Below, one piece after another: positions 11,203 to 21,063 of a stretch of DNA of 60,000 nucleotides. Position 1 is the first letter of the stretch. The number at the start of each line of letters is the position of its first letter. The translations under genes and the position numbers were made by a program. The notes under the pieces are model-generated. The model did no database searches and had not been told where the DNA came from. It worked only from the letters and a program-made list of their open reading frames with translations. This stretch comes from Cryptomeria japonica (taxonomy: Eukaryota; Streptophyta; Pinopsida; Cupressales; Cupressaceae). Location: the NCBI RefSeq assembly GCF_030272615.1, contig NC_081412.1:25576501-25636500 (forward strand), in the 5' to 3' direction.

Positions 11203-11746
11203 TTTAATTAATTTTTGTCCTAAAAAAAATTAATCTGTGGGTTTTATATTTTTTTGCTTAAAAAATATTTCTGGGTTTTGATAATTTTCTCCTAAAAAAC
11301 TATTTATGGTTTTTAATAGGTTTTTCCACTAAAAATATTTTTTGGGGTTTTACCATTTTTTACAAAAATGATGATCTGTAAATCCAACTTTTAGGGTTTT
11401 CACGATTTTTTGTTGAAAAATTGTCTGTGGGTTTTCTGATTTTTCGCCATAAAAAATCATGGGAGGGTTTTGCTTGATTTTTTCCTCAAAAATCAAGGTT
11501 TTACCTTGTGATGTCTTGTGTTTTGCCACGTGATGTTTGATTTTCTACCGCGTGATGTCTGATGTTTTACCGTGTGATGTCTCGTGTTTTACCATGCAAT
11601 GTTTTGGGTCTTGCAGTGCGATGTTTCAGGGTTTTGTTCGATTATTATCCTCAAAAATCGTTTCAAGGTTTTTTACCATTTTTTCCATAAAAATGATGAT
11701 TTGTATCTTCAGTTTTGGAGGGTTTGCCGATTTTTCCTTAAAATCG
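11203..11746 (+). repeat. array of short hairpins in T1 leader
   Basis: At least eight T-run/A-run stem-loops with different stems, most preceded by GGGTTTT: about 11206-11235, 11246-11269, 11281-11303, 11403-11423, 11437-11459, 11474-11496 (TTGATTTTT paired with AAAAATCAA), 11639-11660, 11677-11695 and 11728-11746. Stem sequences differ while the layout is kept, which suggests that RNA structure rather than sequence is repeated. Function is unknown to me; packaging or dimerisation signals are possible. Confidence 0.8.
11499..11631 (+). repeat. six ~22-bp tandem units in T1
   Basis: Units follow TTTTACCgtGTGATGTCTcgTG with 20-24 bp spacing, placed between two halves of the hairpin array. Confidence 0.85.
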
Positions 11747-11920
11747 TGGTTTCAGGTTTCTGTTTTACCCAACATTAGGTTGGATGGATTTTGGTATTCT
11801 TGGTCATTAACACTTTGCAAATCTAGGGAGGGCCTTCGCCGCAACAGAGTGTTGTTTGTGTTTGTGATCAAAAGACTTGTAGTGTCTTCTGTAGGGTAGT
11901 TTGTTGATAGAATGTCCATT

Positions 11921-11929
11921 AAGGGAGGG
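11921..11929 (+). other. T1 polypurine tract
   Basis: AAGGGAGGG directly before the 3' LTR, identical to 383-391. Confidence 0.88.
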
Positions 11930-12127
11930 TATTAGAATATTTAATTATTATTTAATTAGTATTTTAGTGGTCATTAGTGTAATTTTTGCTTTATTTAGTT
12001 TTCTATTTTTGCTTCTATTTTTAGAAGCAGTTGTTTCTTTTTAGAAACATCACTGCTTGGAATCACCTATTTAAATGAGTCTATAACCGAATAAAGTAAT
12101 CTGATTGTTTATTCAATTAATTTTTCA
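11930..12127 (+). repeat. T1 3' LTR
   Basis: 198 bp ending TTTTTCA and followed by TSD AATGC at 12128-12132. Confidence 0.92.
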
Positions 12128-12132
12128 AATGC

Positions 12133-12480
12133 AACATTAAAACTTGACAACTTTGACATTACACCAACACTAGCAATTTGACAACAAGTCAACAATGTAG
12201 ACAAGATATTGACAACATTTCACATTTTGACAATTTTAATGCTTTTTCTCAACATTGTAAAGCAAGACTGTATGTAATACTTGCAATTCCTAACAGATTC
12301 GCTTGTAAATTTTCCACTCCAAATTCGAACTTGCATTTCAACAATTTGTCTTGACAACATTTTTGCAACTTTTGTTGCATTTTTGACAACTTCGTAACTT
12401 TGATGACATTGGCAAGTTTTGCAATATTGACAGAATTTTGCAATTCCATCATCAATCCTTAATCTCGACACTTGATCATT
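12133..12480 (-). repeat. continuation of degenerate tract, opposite base bias
   Basis: Recurring TTGACAAC, TTTGCAAC and ACATTTTGACAA words at irregular short spacing. It resembles the tract left of T1 in word content but runs in the other orientation. Minus-strand frames at 12220-12471 are repeat by-products. Confidence 0.55.
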
Positions 12481-12710
12481 GATCCTAGGCTCAAAACAAC
12501 ACTAGTTGACTCAATGACCCCAGAAATGAAATTTGCACTCTTAAGAGTCATTCTCTTCTGACTACCAAAACCAAACCCTCTCACATGCAAAGGCTAACAA
12601 CCAAGAAACTACTGCCAAGGTAAGAAAACTAAGCAAAACAACTACCTAAAAAGCGAAAAAGTGGGGGTCCCCATTTGCAATGAGGCGATGTGAAAATGTC
12701 AGAACAATAC
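12481..12710. other. no gene; short GC-balanced tract
   Basis: Contains GGGGGTCCCC (12664-12673), a perfect 10-bp palindrome. No coding content recognised. Confidence 0.45.
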
Positions 12711-13312
12711 CATCTAAGTTAAGACACATTATATTTGTCTGCTTGAGATTCCTTTACATATTTAACTTTACCTTTAGTTTAATATTTGTGCTACATTAAT
12801 TTTATTTGAGTATTCATTCTTGAATATCTACATTTTTAAATACAGTTGTGGACGGTGAGTTGGTCAAAGTCCTAAATTTACATACCTCAAGGACTTTTTT
12901 CTGTGTATGAGTTTGATTTTTATGGTCATTATTGATACTCATGCATATGATAGGAGATCCGATTGTATCATTTTCCAAAGCTAAAATGCTCATTCCCTTT
13001 TGACAAATAGCTTTTACAATGGTTATGTGAATGGCATCTAAGTTAAGACACATTATATCTGTCTGCTTGAGACTCCTTTATATATGTAACTTTTCTTTTT
13101 ACTTTAATAGTTGTGTCATATTAAATTTATTTAAGAATTGGAATATATACATTTTAAGGGCAGTTGTGGAGGGTGAGTGGTTGAAGTCCTAAATTTATAT
13201 ACTTCAAGGACTTTTTTCTGTATACAAGTTTGGTTTTTATCATGTTTTCTATTAATACTCATGCATATGGTAAGAGATCCTATGCTATCATTATCCAAAG
13301 CTAAAATTCTCT
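12711..13312 (+). repeat. tandem duplication, 324-bp period (two diverged copies)
   Basis: Copies start CATCTAAGTTAAGACACATTA at 12711 and 13035 and run in parallel to the CCAAAGCTAAAAT block near 13000 and 13300. Substitutions and small indels are many, so the duplication is old. No conserved frame. Confidence 0.9.
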
Positions 13313-14168
13313 ATATCACAGACTATGGTATCCTATGGTTTTATTATATATTTTTTCTCCACTATGTATGTTTGTAGGTATCAATGAAGTATTCCATAAC
13401 CATCTTCCTCATAGGAGTTGTTTGGTTTCCTCCTTTGAATAGCAATCCTTTTAGAGAGTACCAAAATTTTCATAAGCGCATAAGAAATGGTGGGAATATA
13501 TTAAACTGATATATGAGCATGAGGCTTCTTATATGCTCTGTTGGCACCAACTTCTTCAAGTAGACATAAAGATGTTCATTAAATTCAATCATTCAAGGAT
13601 AAACCTGCCTCATAGAGGTTTGCTATATATGGCTTCAACTTGTGTGTTCAATGTTATTTGCTCTTCCCAGGAGTCTTTATTTCTTGATTGTTCTCTTAGT
13701 TCTTAGGGTTGCTCTGGAGGCACTGACAATTAATGAGTGTCAGGCTCATGGAAGCACTGACAAGTAATGTGTGTAAGGCTCATGAAGGAACTGACAATGA
13801 AACTAAGGCTTTCTTACAAATATCAAAGTAGGCAGGGCAAACTTTCTTTGGTTCAATACTGTTGTATCGAAATTTGCCTACTCTGCAAAATATAATAGAG
13901 TATATGATTAAAAAAATATCGATGAAAGCTTTCATGACGTGTTCTTGTATAGGAAATCAGTGTAAGGATTGACCTCTGTATTATGTTGTTTTAAATATTG
14001 TTATTGCACATCAATTTATTTCAGTATTGTTCTTCATACACACTCTAATCGTACATTCCATGTCTTTATATTGTTTTGGTAGCCTGAGTTGTATGATACC
14101 TTTTCTAGATTCTATCCTAGAAGCAGCCAAAGTTTCAGTAATTAGCCACTTTTTCCTTTGGTATTCAG
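13313..14168 (+). other. probable intron of the ABC1K gene
   Basis: AT-rich non-coding DNA leading to a pyrimidine-rich 3' splice site (TTTTTCCTTTGGTATTCAG) at 14168. No other exon recognised. It holds the small tandem repeat at 13716-13800. Confidence 0.5.
13716..13800 (+). repeat. 34-bp tandem repeat, about 2.5 copies
   Basis: Units begin GGAGGCACTGACAATTAATG and GGAAGCACTGACAAGTAATG and share AAGGCTCAT or CAGGCTCAT ends. Confidence 0.88.
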
Positions 14169-14262
14169 ATTTGTTACATTTGATGAACAGCCAATAGCTG
14201 CAGCCTCAATTGCTCAAGTGCATCATGCAACATTGGCTGATGGTCAGGAAGTAGCAGTTAAG
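14169..14262 (+). CDS. exon of an ABC1K/UbiB-family atypical kinase
   Basis: Translation in the open phase gives [20 protein letters not shown] followed by [11 protein letters not shown]. This is the nucleotide-binding part of the ABC1/ADCK/UbiB fold: the Ala-rich loop (AAAS) that replaces the glycine-rich loop, the AQVH segment, and the VAVK beta-3 lysine. Plant members act in plastids and mitochondria in prenyl-quinone metabolism and stress responses. Splice signals fit: GTATTCAG|A before it and AAG|GTTAGA after it, with a split codon at the left edge. No second exon was recognised within several kb on either side, which would mean very long introns or an isolated exon fragment. The subfamily cannot be decided from 31 residues. 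Confidence 0.82.
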
Positions 14263-15180
14263 GTTAGAACTTATCTTGAGCAAGTGGTAAATGTTAAAAG
14301 TCACGAATCATTTTTTTTGTGGTTTTGAGCCTTATTCATTTATCTTAATAGTTTGTTGAATAGCACTGTTTAGGTAAATGAGGGATTTTCTTTTTTTTGT
14401 TGGATCATAACCTTCTTAAGCAACCAACCAGTACTCCATTGTCATTTGCAGGCATGTGTCAAGAACTGTATAGTAAAATGAGAGAAGAACATGCTTTATC
14501 TCTGTGTTTCACTATGAATGCATGGGCTGATGCATTTTGTTGTGTTGCTGTGTGAGAATAAACCCAGTACACACAGGCATATATGTATCTGTGTTTATTT
14601 GTATGACATGTAGAAAAAAGAATAATTCCTCTGTAAGTCTGGTAATTTTTATGTAGACATGCAATTTATTGAGAACAGTTTGGAGCACTGTCTTGGGGCA
14701 TTTTGGAGGTTAAACTGCAATGCTTGTTATATAGTTTTAAGACTAATACTTGCAAACCCACGAATAAGCACTCTTAAATCATGAGTTTTTTTAATTAAAG
14801 CCCTGAAGGGTTTTAATATGATCGATATGCCCTTTTATTTATGACATATTCTTATTGTTATCAATGAGATTTGCACCCTGCTGAAACTATGGTTCAGCGA
14901 TCTCTTGAAACATGGGATGACCTCTATGGCTATGGGTAAGCTGTAGGTAGAGGTCAACCTCCAGAGAAGGCTGGTTCCTTATGATGCTTCACCTAAAACC
15001 TATTGTAAGCTACTGACTTTGCTGAGAAAAGGGGAAGAAATGCTTATGAAATGAAACCTAAGTCTAGCTTTGGTGATGCACATAATTTTCCTTTCAGACT
15101 TAAAAATTGTTGCTTTGGGCACACAATGTTTGTTGGTTCATTTGCTTCAACACAACTCAAGTGTTCTCATGCATCTATAC
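14263..15180 (+). other. probable intron downstream of the ABC1K exon
   Basis: Starts with a GTTAGA donor. AT-rich, no further ABC1K motif seen. A short frame near 14880-14935 before GGTAAG looked exon-like but encodes nothing I recognise. Confidence 0.5.
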
Positions 15181-15540
15181 CAAAGTTCCCAGACTCGGAC
15201 TCGGCTCTGACTCGGGAAGGCTGACTCGGCTCGTGACTCAGCAACGACTTGGCAAAATAAGAAAACCCTTGAAATTTAGAGATTTTTAACGATTTAAAAC
15301 TTGTTTCATACACCCATTATTGAATTAAGCTTAAAGACACTATAACATCATCAAATAGAAGCTAATTTGATCACATACATAAACATACATCCATCACATG
15401 CGTAGAAATGTAAATTGTAGCTGAAGGAATTAGAAAACATAGATATATAGAGTTATAAATGTTGTCCAATGTATATAAAATCCATGATTTCAAATGTTCC
15501 CAAACATATATGTAACTGTAAAGTGTAAACAAAAACAAGT

Positions 15541-15967
15541 CTATGGCTCAGCCTCGTCTATCTGCCTCCTAGAAAGGCGTCTAAGGTAGGTCCCGGATGA
15601 CTGAGTAGCCATAGTCTCTGCCTGTGATGTGCCAGTCTGAGTAGCCAAAGGTGTTGTGCTTGATCGTGCTCTATCCTCCTCCTCTGCCATAGCCACAGCC
15701 GCAGCCTCTCTGTCTGCTTGGTCAACCCACTCAAGGTCCTCATCAGTGAAGACTGGATCGGTGGACTCAGTGAGCCAATCGGACTCGGGGTCGACTTCCT
15801 CTAGAGTGATCGGAGAGGAGTCAGCATCCAAAATCTGTCTGGTCCTGAGGGAGGTTGTAATGAACAAAGACTAGATCTTTCAACCTCTCCATAGACAATC
15901 TATTTCGCCTCTTCGAGTGGATGTGCTCAAACATGCTCCAGTTGTGCTCACATCCAAAAGCGCTGCA
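15541..15967 (-). pseudogene. hAT transposase C-terminal (dimerisation) fragment
   Basis: On the minus strand from 15967 the frame reads CSAFGCEHNWSMFEHIHSKR, then RNRLSMERLKDLVFVHYNL, the conserved C-terminal dimerisation block of plant hAT transposases. A frameshift near 15853, best explained by loss of two bases, moves the frame to the acidic tail encoded at 15541-15853 (ITLEEVDPESDW..., ending in a stop). Upstream the catalytic RNase H-like domain has been deleted and the 5' terminal repeats follow at once. Loss of the catalytic domain makes it non-functional. Confidence 0.9.
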
Positions 15968-15991
15968 TGGACGGTTGGGTCACGACCCTCG

Positions 15992-16053
15992 GACTCGGCG
16001 AGTCAGGCGAGTCACGCCCCTTGACTCGGCGAGTCAGGCGAGTCACGCCCCTT
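15992..16053 (+). repeat. 31-bp tandem pair in hAT subterminal region
   Basis: GACTCGGCGAGTCAGGCGAG followed by TCACGCCCCTT, twice, exact by eye. Confidence 0.93.
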
Positions 16054-16163
16054 GACCCGTCCAAGCCCGGGTCAGGGTCACCGTGACCCGATAGGGGTCA
16101 CCTGGCCCGCTGACTCGCGTTACTCGCGTGACTCGCCGCGAGTCACGGAACTCTGATCTATAC

Positions 16164-17848
16164 AATCATTTTGCAAGAAGGCTCCTTTAAAACAATTCTT
16201 GAAAGGAAAAGATATAAATTTCACAATCAAGACAGTTTTCATCATAACACAACTTACAACCTGTATAAAAACCTGATATTTTCTACCTAAAGATGCTTAG
16301 AAGAGACAAATGCTTGAAGATTTGTAACAAATACATAAAACATATATCACTCCACCTATTGCATACAATGAGGCAGTGTTGAGAAGGTGAAAACTGAAAA
16401 ACTTTATTGCTTAAAAAGGTGCTGCTACAAGAAGTTCAGGCTGAAATGCTTCCAGATTTGCTTGGAAAAGTGTTTACATATGCCGTTACAGCCATACAAT
16501 GACTGATTTTTTATTTACAATACAGTATTTTTGCTTAAAAGAGCTTCAAAAGCTACAATTGATTTGCAAAAATGAAGGCAAGAACTAAAACATTAAAGGC
16601 CTAACAGCTCCAAATTTATAGAATACATTGCTTAACATATTGCATCATGTGCAATTGAATGAGAGTGACATGTGGCTTGCCTTGATAGCTTAAAAAGTCT
16701 TCTCTCTCTTGCTCGGTCGAATATAACTGAAAATTAGCCATTAAAGCCTTCATAACTGCCTCAAACTATAAAATAAATGAAGAACAAGCTGGCCGTTTGA
16801 GTGATCCATCAGTTGGGCATTAAATCTTGGCCCCTAGATGCTTGGAAGTGGCTGAAAAGGTCTTCAAACTGCCATATATTTGCTCCACTACTAGACAACA
16901 CACCAATATGCTCCTAGATGCTCTCTTCTTGCTGTCCACCTCACACATTACCCCTAAAATAGCTCTTTATGTTCTTATTTCTCTCGACTGCTGCTTGGGC
17001 GGATAGAGGTAGTTTTCTATCAAAAAGGTTTTCAAAAATGCCTCAAATAGTCTTCAATCAGCTTTAAACTCTCCTCCAACCTTATCATTATTCATTGGGC
17101 AACTCAAAACACACCCAAGTGGCCAATATGAGCTCCAAAACTGTCCCCTTTTGTTGGATTTATTGCCATTCATCTTTGTAGCTGCTCGCATGAATTCATC
17201 CACACTGCTCATAATAGATACCTCTATACTTCACTGCTGCAACTGATACTTTTACTGTGCTATGCATCTTTGGATGTTGCTGTGGTGTGAGTAGACTTGT
17301 TCTTGCTTTTGTAATAGTCTTCTCCTCACTTTTTGTATGGCTACTAAGGTCTGGAAATGGCATATCGAGACTCATATTCTGTTCTTAGGCTGCTCCATGA
17401 CAGTAACTTCATTTCCTTTGCATGAACTGTGTTTGTATCTTCATGATAATGGTTCATTGAACTGTTCTTTTGATACTCTTGACATCTCACTGTACAGTCA
17501 CAACCATTTTCTCACTGTCATGATGCTACGTGCTGGGTCATTTGTTCCTTTCCCTCTGTTTTGAGCCTAGACTGTGAATGTGGCTGCAATAGACTCCTTG
17601 AAACCTAATCACTGACATTAGGCGATGGAGGCTGCTATTACCGTAATAAAGTCTTTTAACCCTCTGTGCACCTAGGTAAGACTTTATGAATGAGACATCA
17701 CTATTCATTGTTCTTGCTGTTCGTTGCACCCACGGCACTGCTATTTGACTGTTTTTTGATCATTTGACTATGTTTGAACGTCTGTCATGAATAGACTGAA
17801 TTCCAAGGTCACTGTTTTTCCTCTGTATGATATGCTCTTTGTTGAAGA
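16164..17848. other. non-coding tract, ACTGT-rich towards its right end
   Basis: No gene recognised. From about 17200 the plus strand is rich in ACTGT/CACTG words and CT-biased text. The same texture resumes at 41891, on the other side of the nested stack, suggesting one interrupted sequence. Confidence 0.5.
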
Positions 17849-18824
17849 TGTAATGTCCCCACTCTTATACCATGGCAACCCAGCACCGCAATCTTGGTGA
17901 AGTCTGTAAAAGAGACAAAATTGTGAATGCCTATTGGAAGACCATTATTATCGACGGGTCAAGTGTGATGCTTAGCATGGTCCATCATTCAGGAGCACTA
18001 ATTGTATAGTCAACAATTATGATTAAAGACCACATCGGGCACTCTAAGGAGATTAAAAGCTCCATGGTTATCTACTCTAGCGATTCATAGAGAGATTGGA
18101 ACCTTGATCACTACAAACTATGAAGAATGATATCATTTAATGGTTTTGTGTTGGGAAAAAATCATACTCAATAATCAAAATAATATAATTCACACTTGGA
18201 ACAAGGCAACAGAAGTAGCATAGGTGTAGGTCGATGCTTTGGAGATGGCAAGACGATATATATAAAGACATCTTACAAAGAAAATCGACAATGATGAAAT
18301 AAAATAGCAATGAATATATTGGAACAAATAAGTGAGATCACTTCATATTATCAGTACATGAACACCAAAATACTTAAGGATATCGGGAATTATAATAAGA
18401 TGGGTCAGGAAATAAGATTATAGCAGTCCAAGCTCAGAAATCGAATGTGTAGCTTGACGTTAAGCATTAAAGCATTAAGAGATCGGTGAAGAAGAACAGT
18501 GAGGGTATCGACAAATGCAATCTAGCATTCTTAGTCGATTATGTTCAAAGTCGTGGGTCATGAAGAGGTGACGAAAATTGTCTATAATATTGCCGGTGGA
18601 GTATTTAGACGGCAGCGAATTATGTTAGCCATCATCCAAACTCGTATCAAACATCGATTAATGTTATTGGTTACAATGTGTCCAGTACAAGTCAACGACT
18701 CTGATCAGGCGGCGATGATGTAGGAGAGATGTAGGGAAGCAGCGGCCATGATTATGATCGATTCGACCAAGCCAGCAATCACAATAGCAATAACATATGG
18801 TAGGCAGTAATAACTGTTTGCCCT

Positions 18825-19127
18825 CTCGGGTGAACGATTAAATGCAGAAAGTAAATGCGCATAACATAATGGAAATATATTAAATAATCAGTCTCTGTAT
18901 TAATTCAACAGTCCATGTACATCAAGTGCTATCATATTACATCTGATACAACTAACATGATCCCACCACGAAGGGAAGGTATGCAATATATAATACCCGA
19001 AGGGGTGCGACCAACCGTCGCGTCCAACTGCCCTTCGGGATGACGAACTAACTGACCGTTGTCATTATTACCGACGACAACATAAACATAATATGACAAC
19101 ATAACATAATGATTATTCCCGGCAACA
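18825..19127 (-). repeat. E1 3' LTR
   Basis: 303 bp; clearly the same as 23564-23876 with scattered substitutions and short indels. TSD ATAAC to its left. Confidence 0.93.
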
Positions 19128-19145
19128 TCATCCCCCCCAAGAAAA
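19128..19145 (-). other. E1 polypurine tract
   Basis: Minus strand reads TTTCTTGGGGGGGATGA just before the LTR start TGTTGCC. E2 has GGGGGGGATAA at the equivalent place and E5 a similar GGGGGAATGA. Confidence 0.85.
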
Positions 19146-19309
19146 GAAGTCGACTCCGAACGACTTAATACAAAATAGAGATGAACGACAGGAACTACTG
19201 ACGCTAGTCGAGCCCGGAACTTATACACTTGCTGCGTCCTCGCGTGAAAACCCTTTGCTACTACCATCCGATGCTCAAGTGCGGATTTCACCATTATTGC
19301 TTCCTTTGA

Positions 19310-19625
19310 CATCACAGTCCTCCTGTGCCTAAACCAAACTTGTCTGCAAAATACGCTTTTTAGTCTTAGCCTCCACCAACTGCTACTCAAATGATACTGT
19401 CTCCCTAGCCAATTTGTCCTCGATAACCACCCGCGCTGCCCTCGTGGCATCCAACTCCTGGGTACGCTGGGCTACGTCTCACGCTAGTACTACCTCCAAC
19501 TTGATGGTCAGCTCCTCCCGAGCCCTCTCTGCATCCACCAAGGCAACCTCTCGTCTAGCCGAGACATACTCCGAGTTCCTCAAAGCGTACCATTCATGCT
19601 TGGAGGTGGCCACAACCCTCTGGCA
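19310..19625 (-). pseudogene. E1 remnant of the coiled-coil extra ORF
   Basis: Minus-strand translation gives heptad-like text such as YVSARREVALVDAERAREEL and VVIEDKLARETVSFE with several in-frame stops. It corresponds in position and style to the coiled-coil end of the extra ORF of E5 (56606-57175). Role unknown; it lies between integrase and the 3' LTR. Confidence 0.6.
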
Positions 19626-19909
19626 CAAAGGTGAGGAGATGCCTCAAATCCTCCATCACACTCCCCAAAGGCTAATAACAGAACTTAATAATTCCCTGGT
19701 ACTGTACGATTTCGCGTGCCTGCAATGCCTTCCCTCAGACTCTGTTTGTTTGCAACCTCCAAATCTGGCTCCCTCTATGGCTTATGGCTTCCCTGCCAAT
19801 GCTTAGCTTCAGGCTTCTTTCTCACAGTACGGGACAACCCAACACTTACCGTGCCTTCTCTGATGCCCTTCGGCCAACGGAAAAAGTGTATTGTGGCTCA
19901 AAAATAAAC

Positions 19910-19982
19910 TGGGGGTCTGGGGGCAATGCCCCCAGCGGGGTCGAGGGGCAGCGCCCCCGCGGGGTCTGGGGCAGCGTACGAA
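19910..19982 (-). repeat. E1 GC hairpin module
   Basis: Two to three units with GGGGGCAATGCCCCC and GGGGCAGCGCCCC palindromes separated by GACCCCGC. In element sense it equals the E2 module at 28214-28500, in the same relative place. Confidence 0.85.
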
Positions 19983-20290
19983 CAACATGGTCAACCGTGC
20001 ACACTGTACGGTCCTCCTTCCGCAACGCCCAACGCAATTCAATCGTATAGTGGACCACCGACAACGGAGCGGCTGCGTGTTTGTGCGGCTGCGTGTGCGG
20101 TGTATCCACCGCACGGTGGTTCCACCGCCAGTGGTCCCACCGTCGGTGTCACCACTGTTGGTGTCACCACCGCACAGTGGTTCCACTGCCAGTGGTCTCA
20201 CCGTGGCATCTTCGTTTTTTAAATTTTTTTTTTAAGGTTTCCCAGCCGTATGGATCCGTACGGTTTTTTATTTTTATTTTTATATAATCT
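19970..20290 (-). repeat. E1 3' region with CGTACG motifs and GGTGGTYCCACC repeats
   Basis: CGTACG or TGTACGG variants at about 19975, 20005 and 20256. Between 20100 and 20205 a run of imperfect CCACCG/CAGTGGT/GGTGGTTCCAC words forms short inverted and direct repeats. No conserved frame. Confidence 0.7.
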
Positions 20291-20325
20291 AATTGTCGAG
20301 AGTCTTCGGCTTGGGTCCCATGCCT

Positions 20326-21063
20326 CTAGGATCGCCCTGCATCCTTCTCGGTTTTCCTCGCCCGAGAGTCTCCTGCTGTGGTCTTGTGCCTCTTGAGTCG
20401 CCTGCTCCGCCTCTCGAGTCCCCCTTCGGGCTCTCGGGTGTCCTTCTGTCCTCTCGGGTCCCCTGCGTGCTTCGCGTGGTAGGGTTTCAATTTGGACCCA
20501 TTGGTGGCAAGTCTATTTTCAATGGCCATCCGAAGACCTGGAACCACAAATTCTATAGGGACCACGGTCTCCTTCCCGTACATAAGAAGAAGAAGAATAG
20601 TAAAGATTTTGAAGGCTGCGGCCTTCCACACAGGGTTCCAATCGTTGCCGACACAATTGATCGCGGGATTATCTACGTCATCGAGGTTTGGGGCGTCTCT
20701 CTTCCAATATTCTTTGTATTCTAGCAGGTACACCTCCTCTGTTACTTGCGCTGGTTCTTCTACTTCGAGCCTGTAGCTCTGGAACATTTCGTAATCCTCC
20801 ACCCGCCAGTGGAAGAGCCTGTTCAATGACCCCGTCTCATCCTCGGAGCACTCTCCTAGTTTGAGAATCCCTTCGTCGTTGGGCTCCCTGCAGCCTCGTC
20901 CTGCGTTCCTCAGGTTGCCTTCTCCTTCACCCTTCGATTCCGAAGATGATGCCAGTTCCTCGCTAACCGACTATGTCCCGAGGTCTATGATAAACTTCCT
21001 ACCTCCATTCTCCATAGATAGAGTGTTCTTCTTCTAGTTGTGGGTGGCCTTGGCTGCCACCAG
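20326..21063 (-). pseudogene. E1 deletion junction: post-protease linker fused to integrase tail
   Basis: Minus-strand frame continues from protease through a linker (LFHWRVEDYEMFQSY, EYKEYWKRDAP, VGNDWNPVWKA) and then abruptly gives YGKETVVPIEFVVPGLRMAI, the end of the gypsy integrase region, and NGSKLKPYH, which matches INGLKLKLYH of the E5 integrase tail. RT, RNase H and integrase core are therefore lost in one or more deletions between about 20600 and 20500. A stop codon separates it from the protease frame at 21061-21063. The linker is also present in E2 (LFHWLMEDYEVFHSD). Confidence 0.82.

Larger units (their letters stand above)
10169..12127 (+). mobile_element. complete non-autonomous copia-type LTR element T1
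   Basis: LTRs at 10169-10362 (194 bp) and 11930-12127 (198 bp), both TATTAGAATATT...TTTTTCA. The flanking 5 bp, AATGC at 10164-10168 and 12128-12132, are identical, so both ends are exact. PBS TGGTATCAGAGC follows the first LTR and AAGGGAGGG precedes the second. The 1567-bp interior has no Gag or Pol motif; it contains a T-rich leader, hairpin array and 22-bp repeats. Its LTR start and polypurine tract match the copia element at 383-392, so a copia relative of that kind is the likely helper. Small open frames inside are not supported. Confidence 0.93.
15181..16155. mobile_element. hAT deletion derivative with perfect 8-bp TSD
   Basis: Flanked by ATCTATAC at 15173-15180 and 16156-16163. Ends are CAAAGTTCC and, read inward from the right, CAGAGTTCC. 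Subterminal regions are packed with GACTCG/CGAGTC motifs, typical of transposase binding sites in hAT elements, including two 31-bp tandem copies at 15992-16053. The 975-bp element keeps a broken C-terminal transposase piece and otherwise lacks coding sequence, so it is non-autonomous. Confidence 0.94.

Noticed and set aside
10746-11211. Frames of 72-109 codons in the T1 interior
   Set aside because: They cross the T-rich leader; residues are mostly Phe/Leu/Val from T runs and show no domain.
12664-12673. GGGGGTCCCC palindrome as a regulatory site
   Set aside because: A single 10-bp palindrome with no promoter or gene nearby.
14870-14936. Second ABC1K exon before GGTAAG
   Set aside because: Translation gives no ABC1K motif and there is a stop in plausible phases.
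19809-20235. Several overlapping frames of 87-130 codons
   Set aside because: Open on both strands over a GC-rich repeat region of E1; none resembles a known protein.
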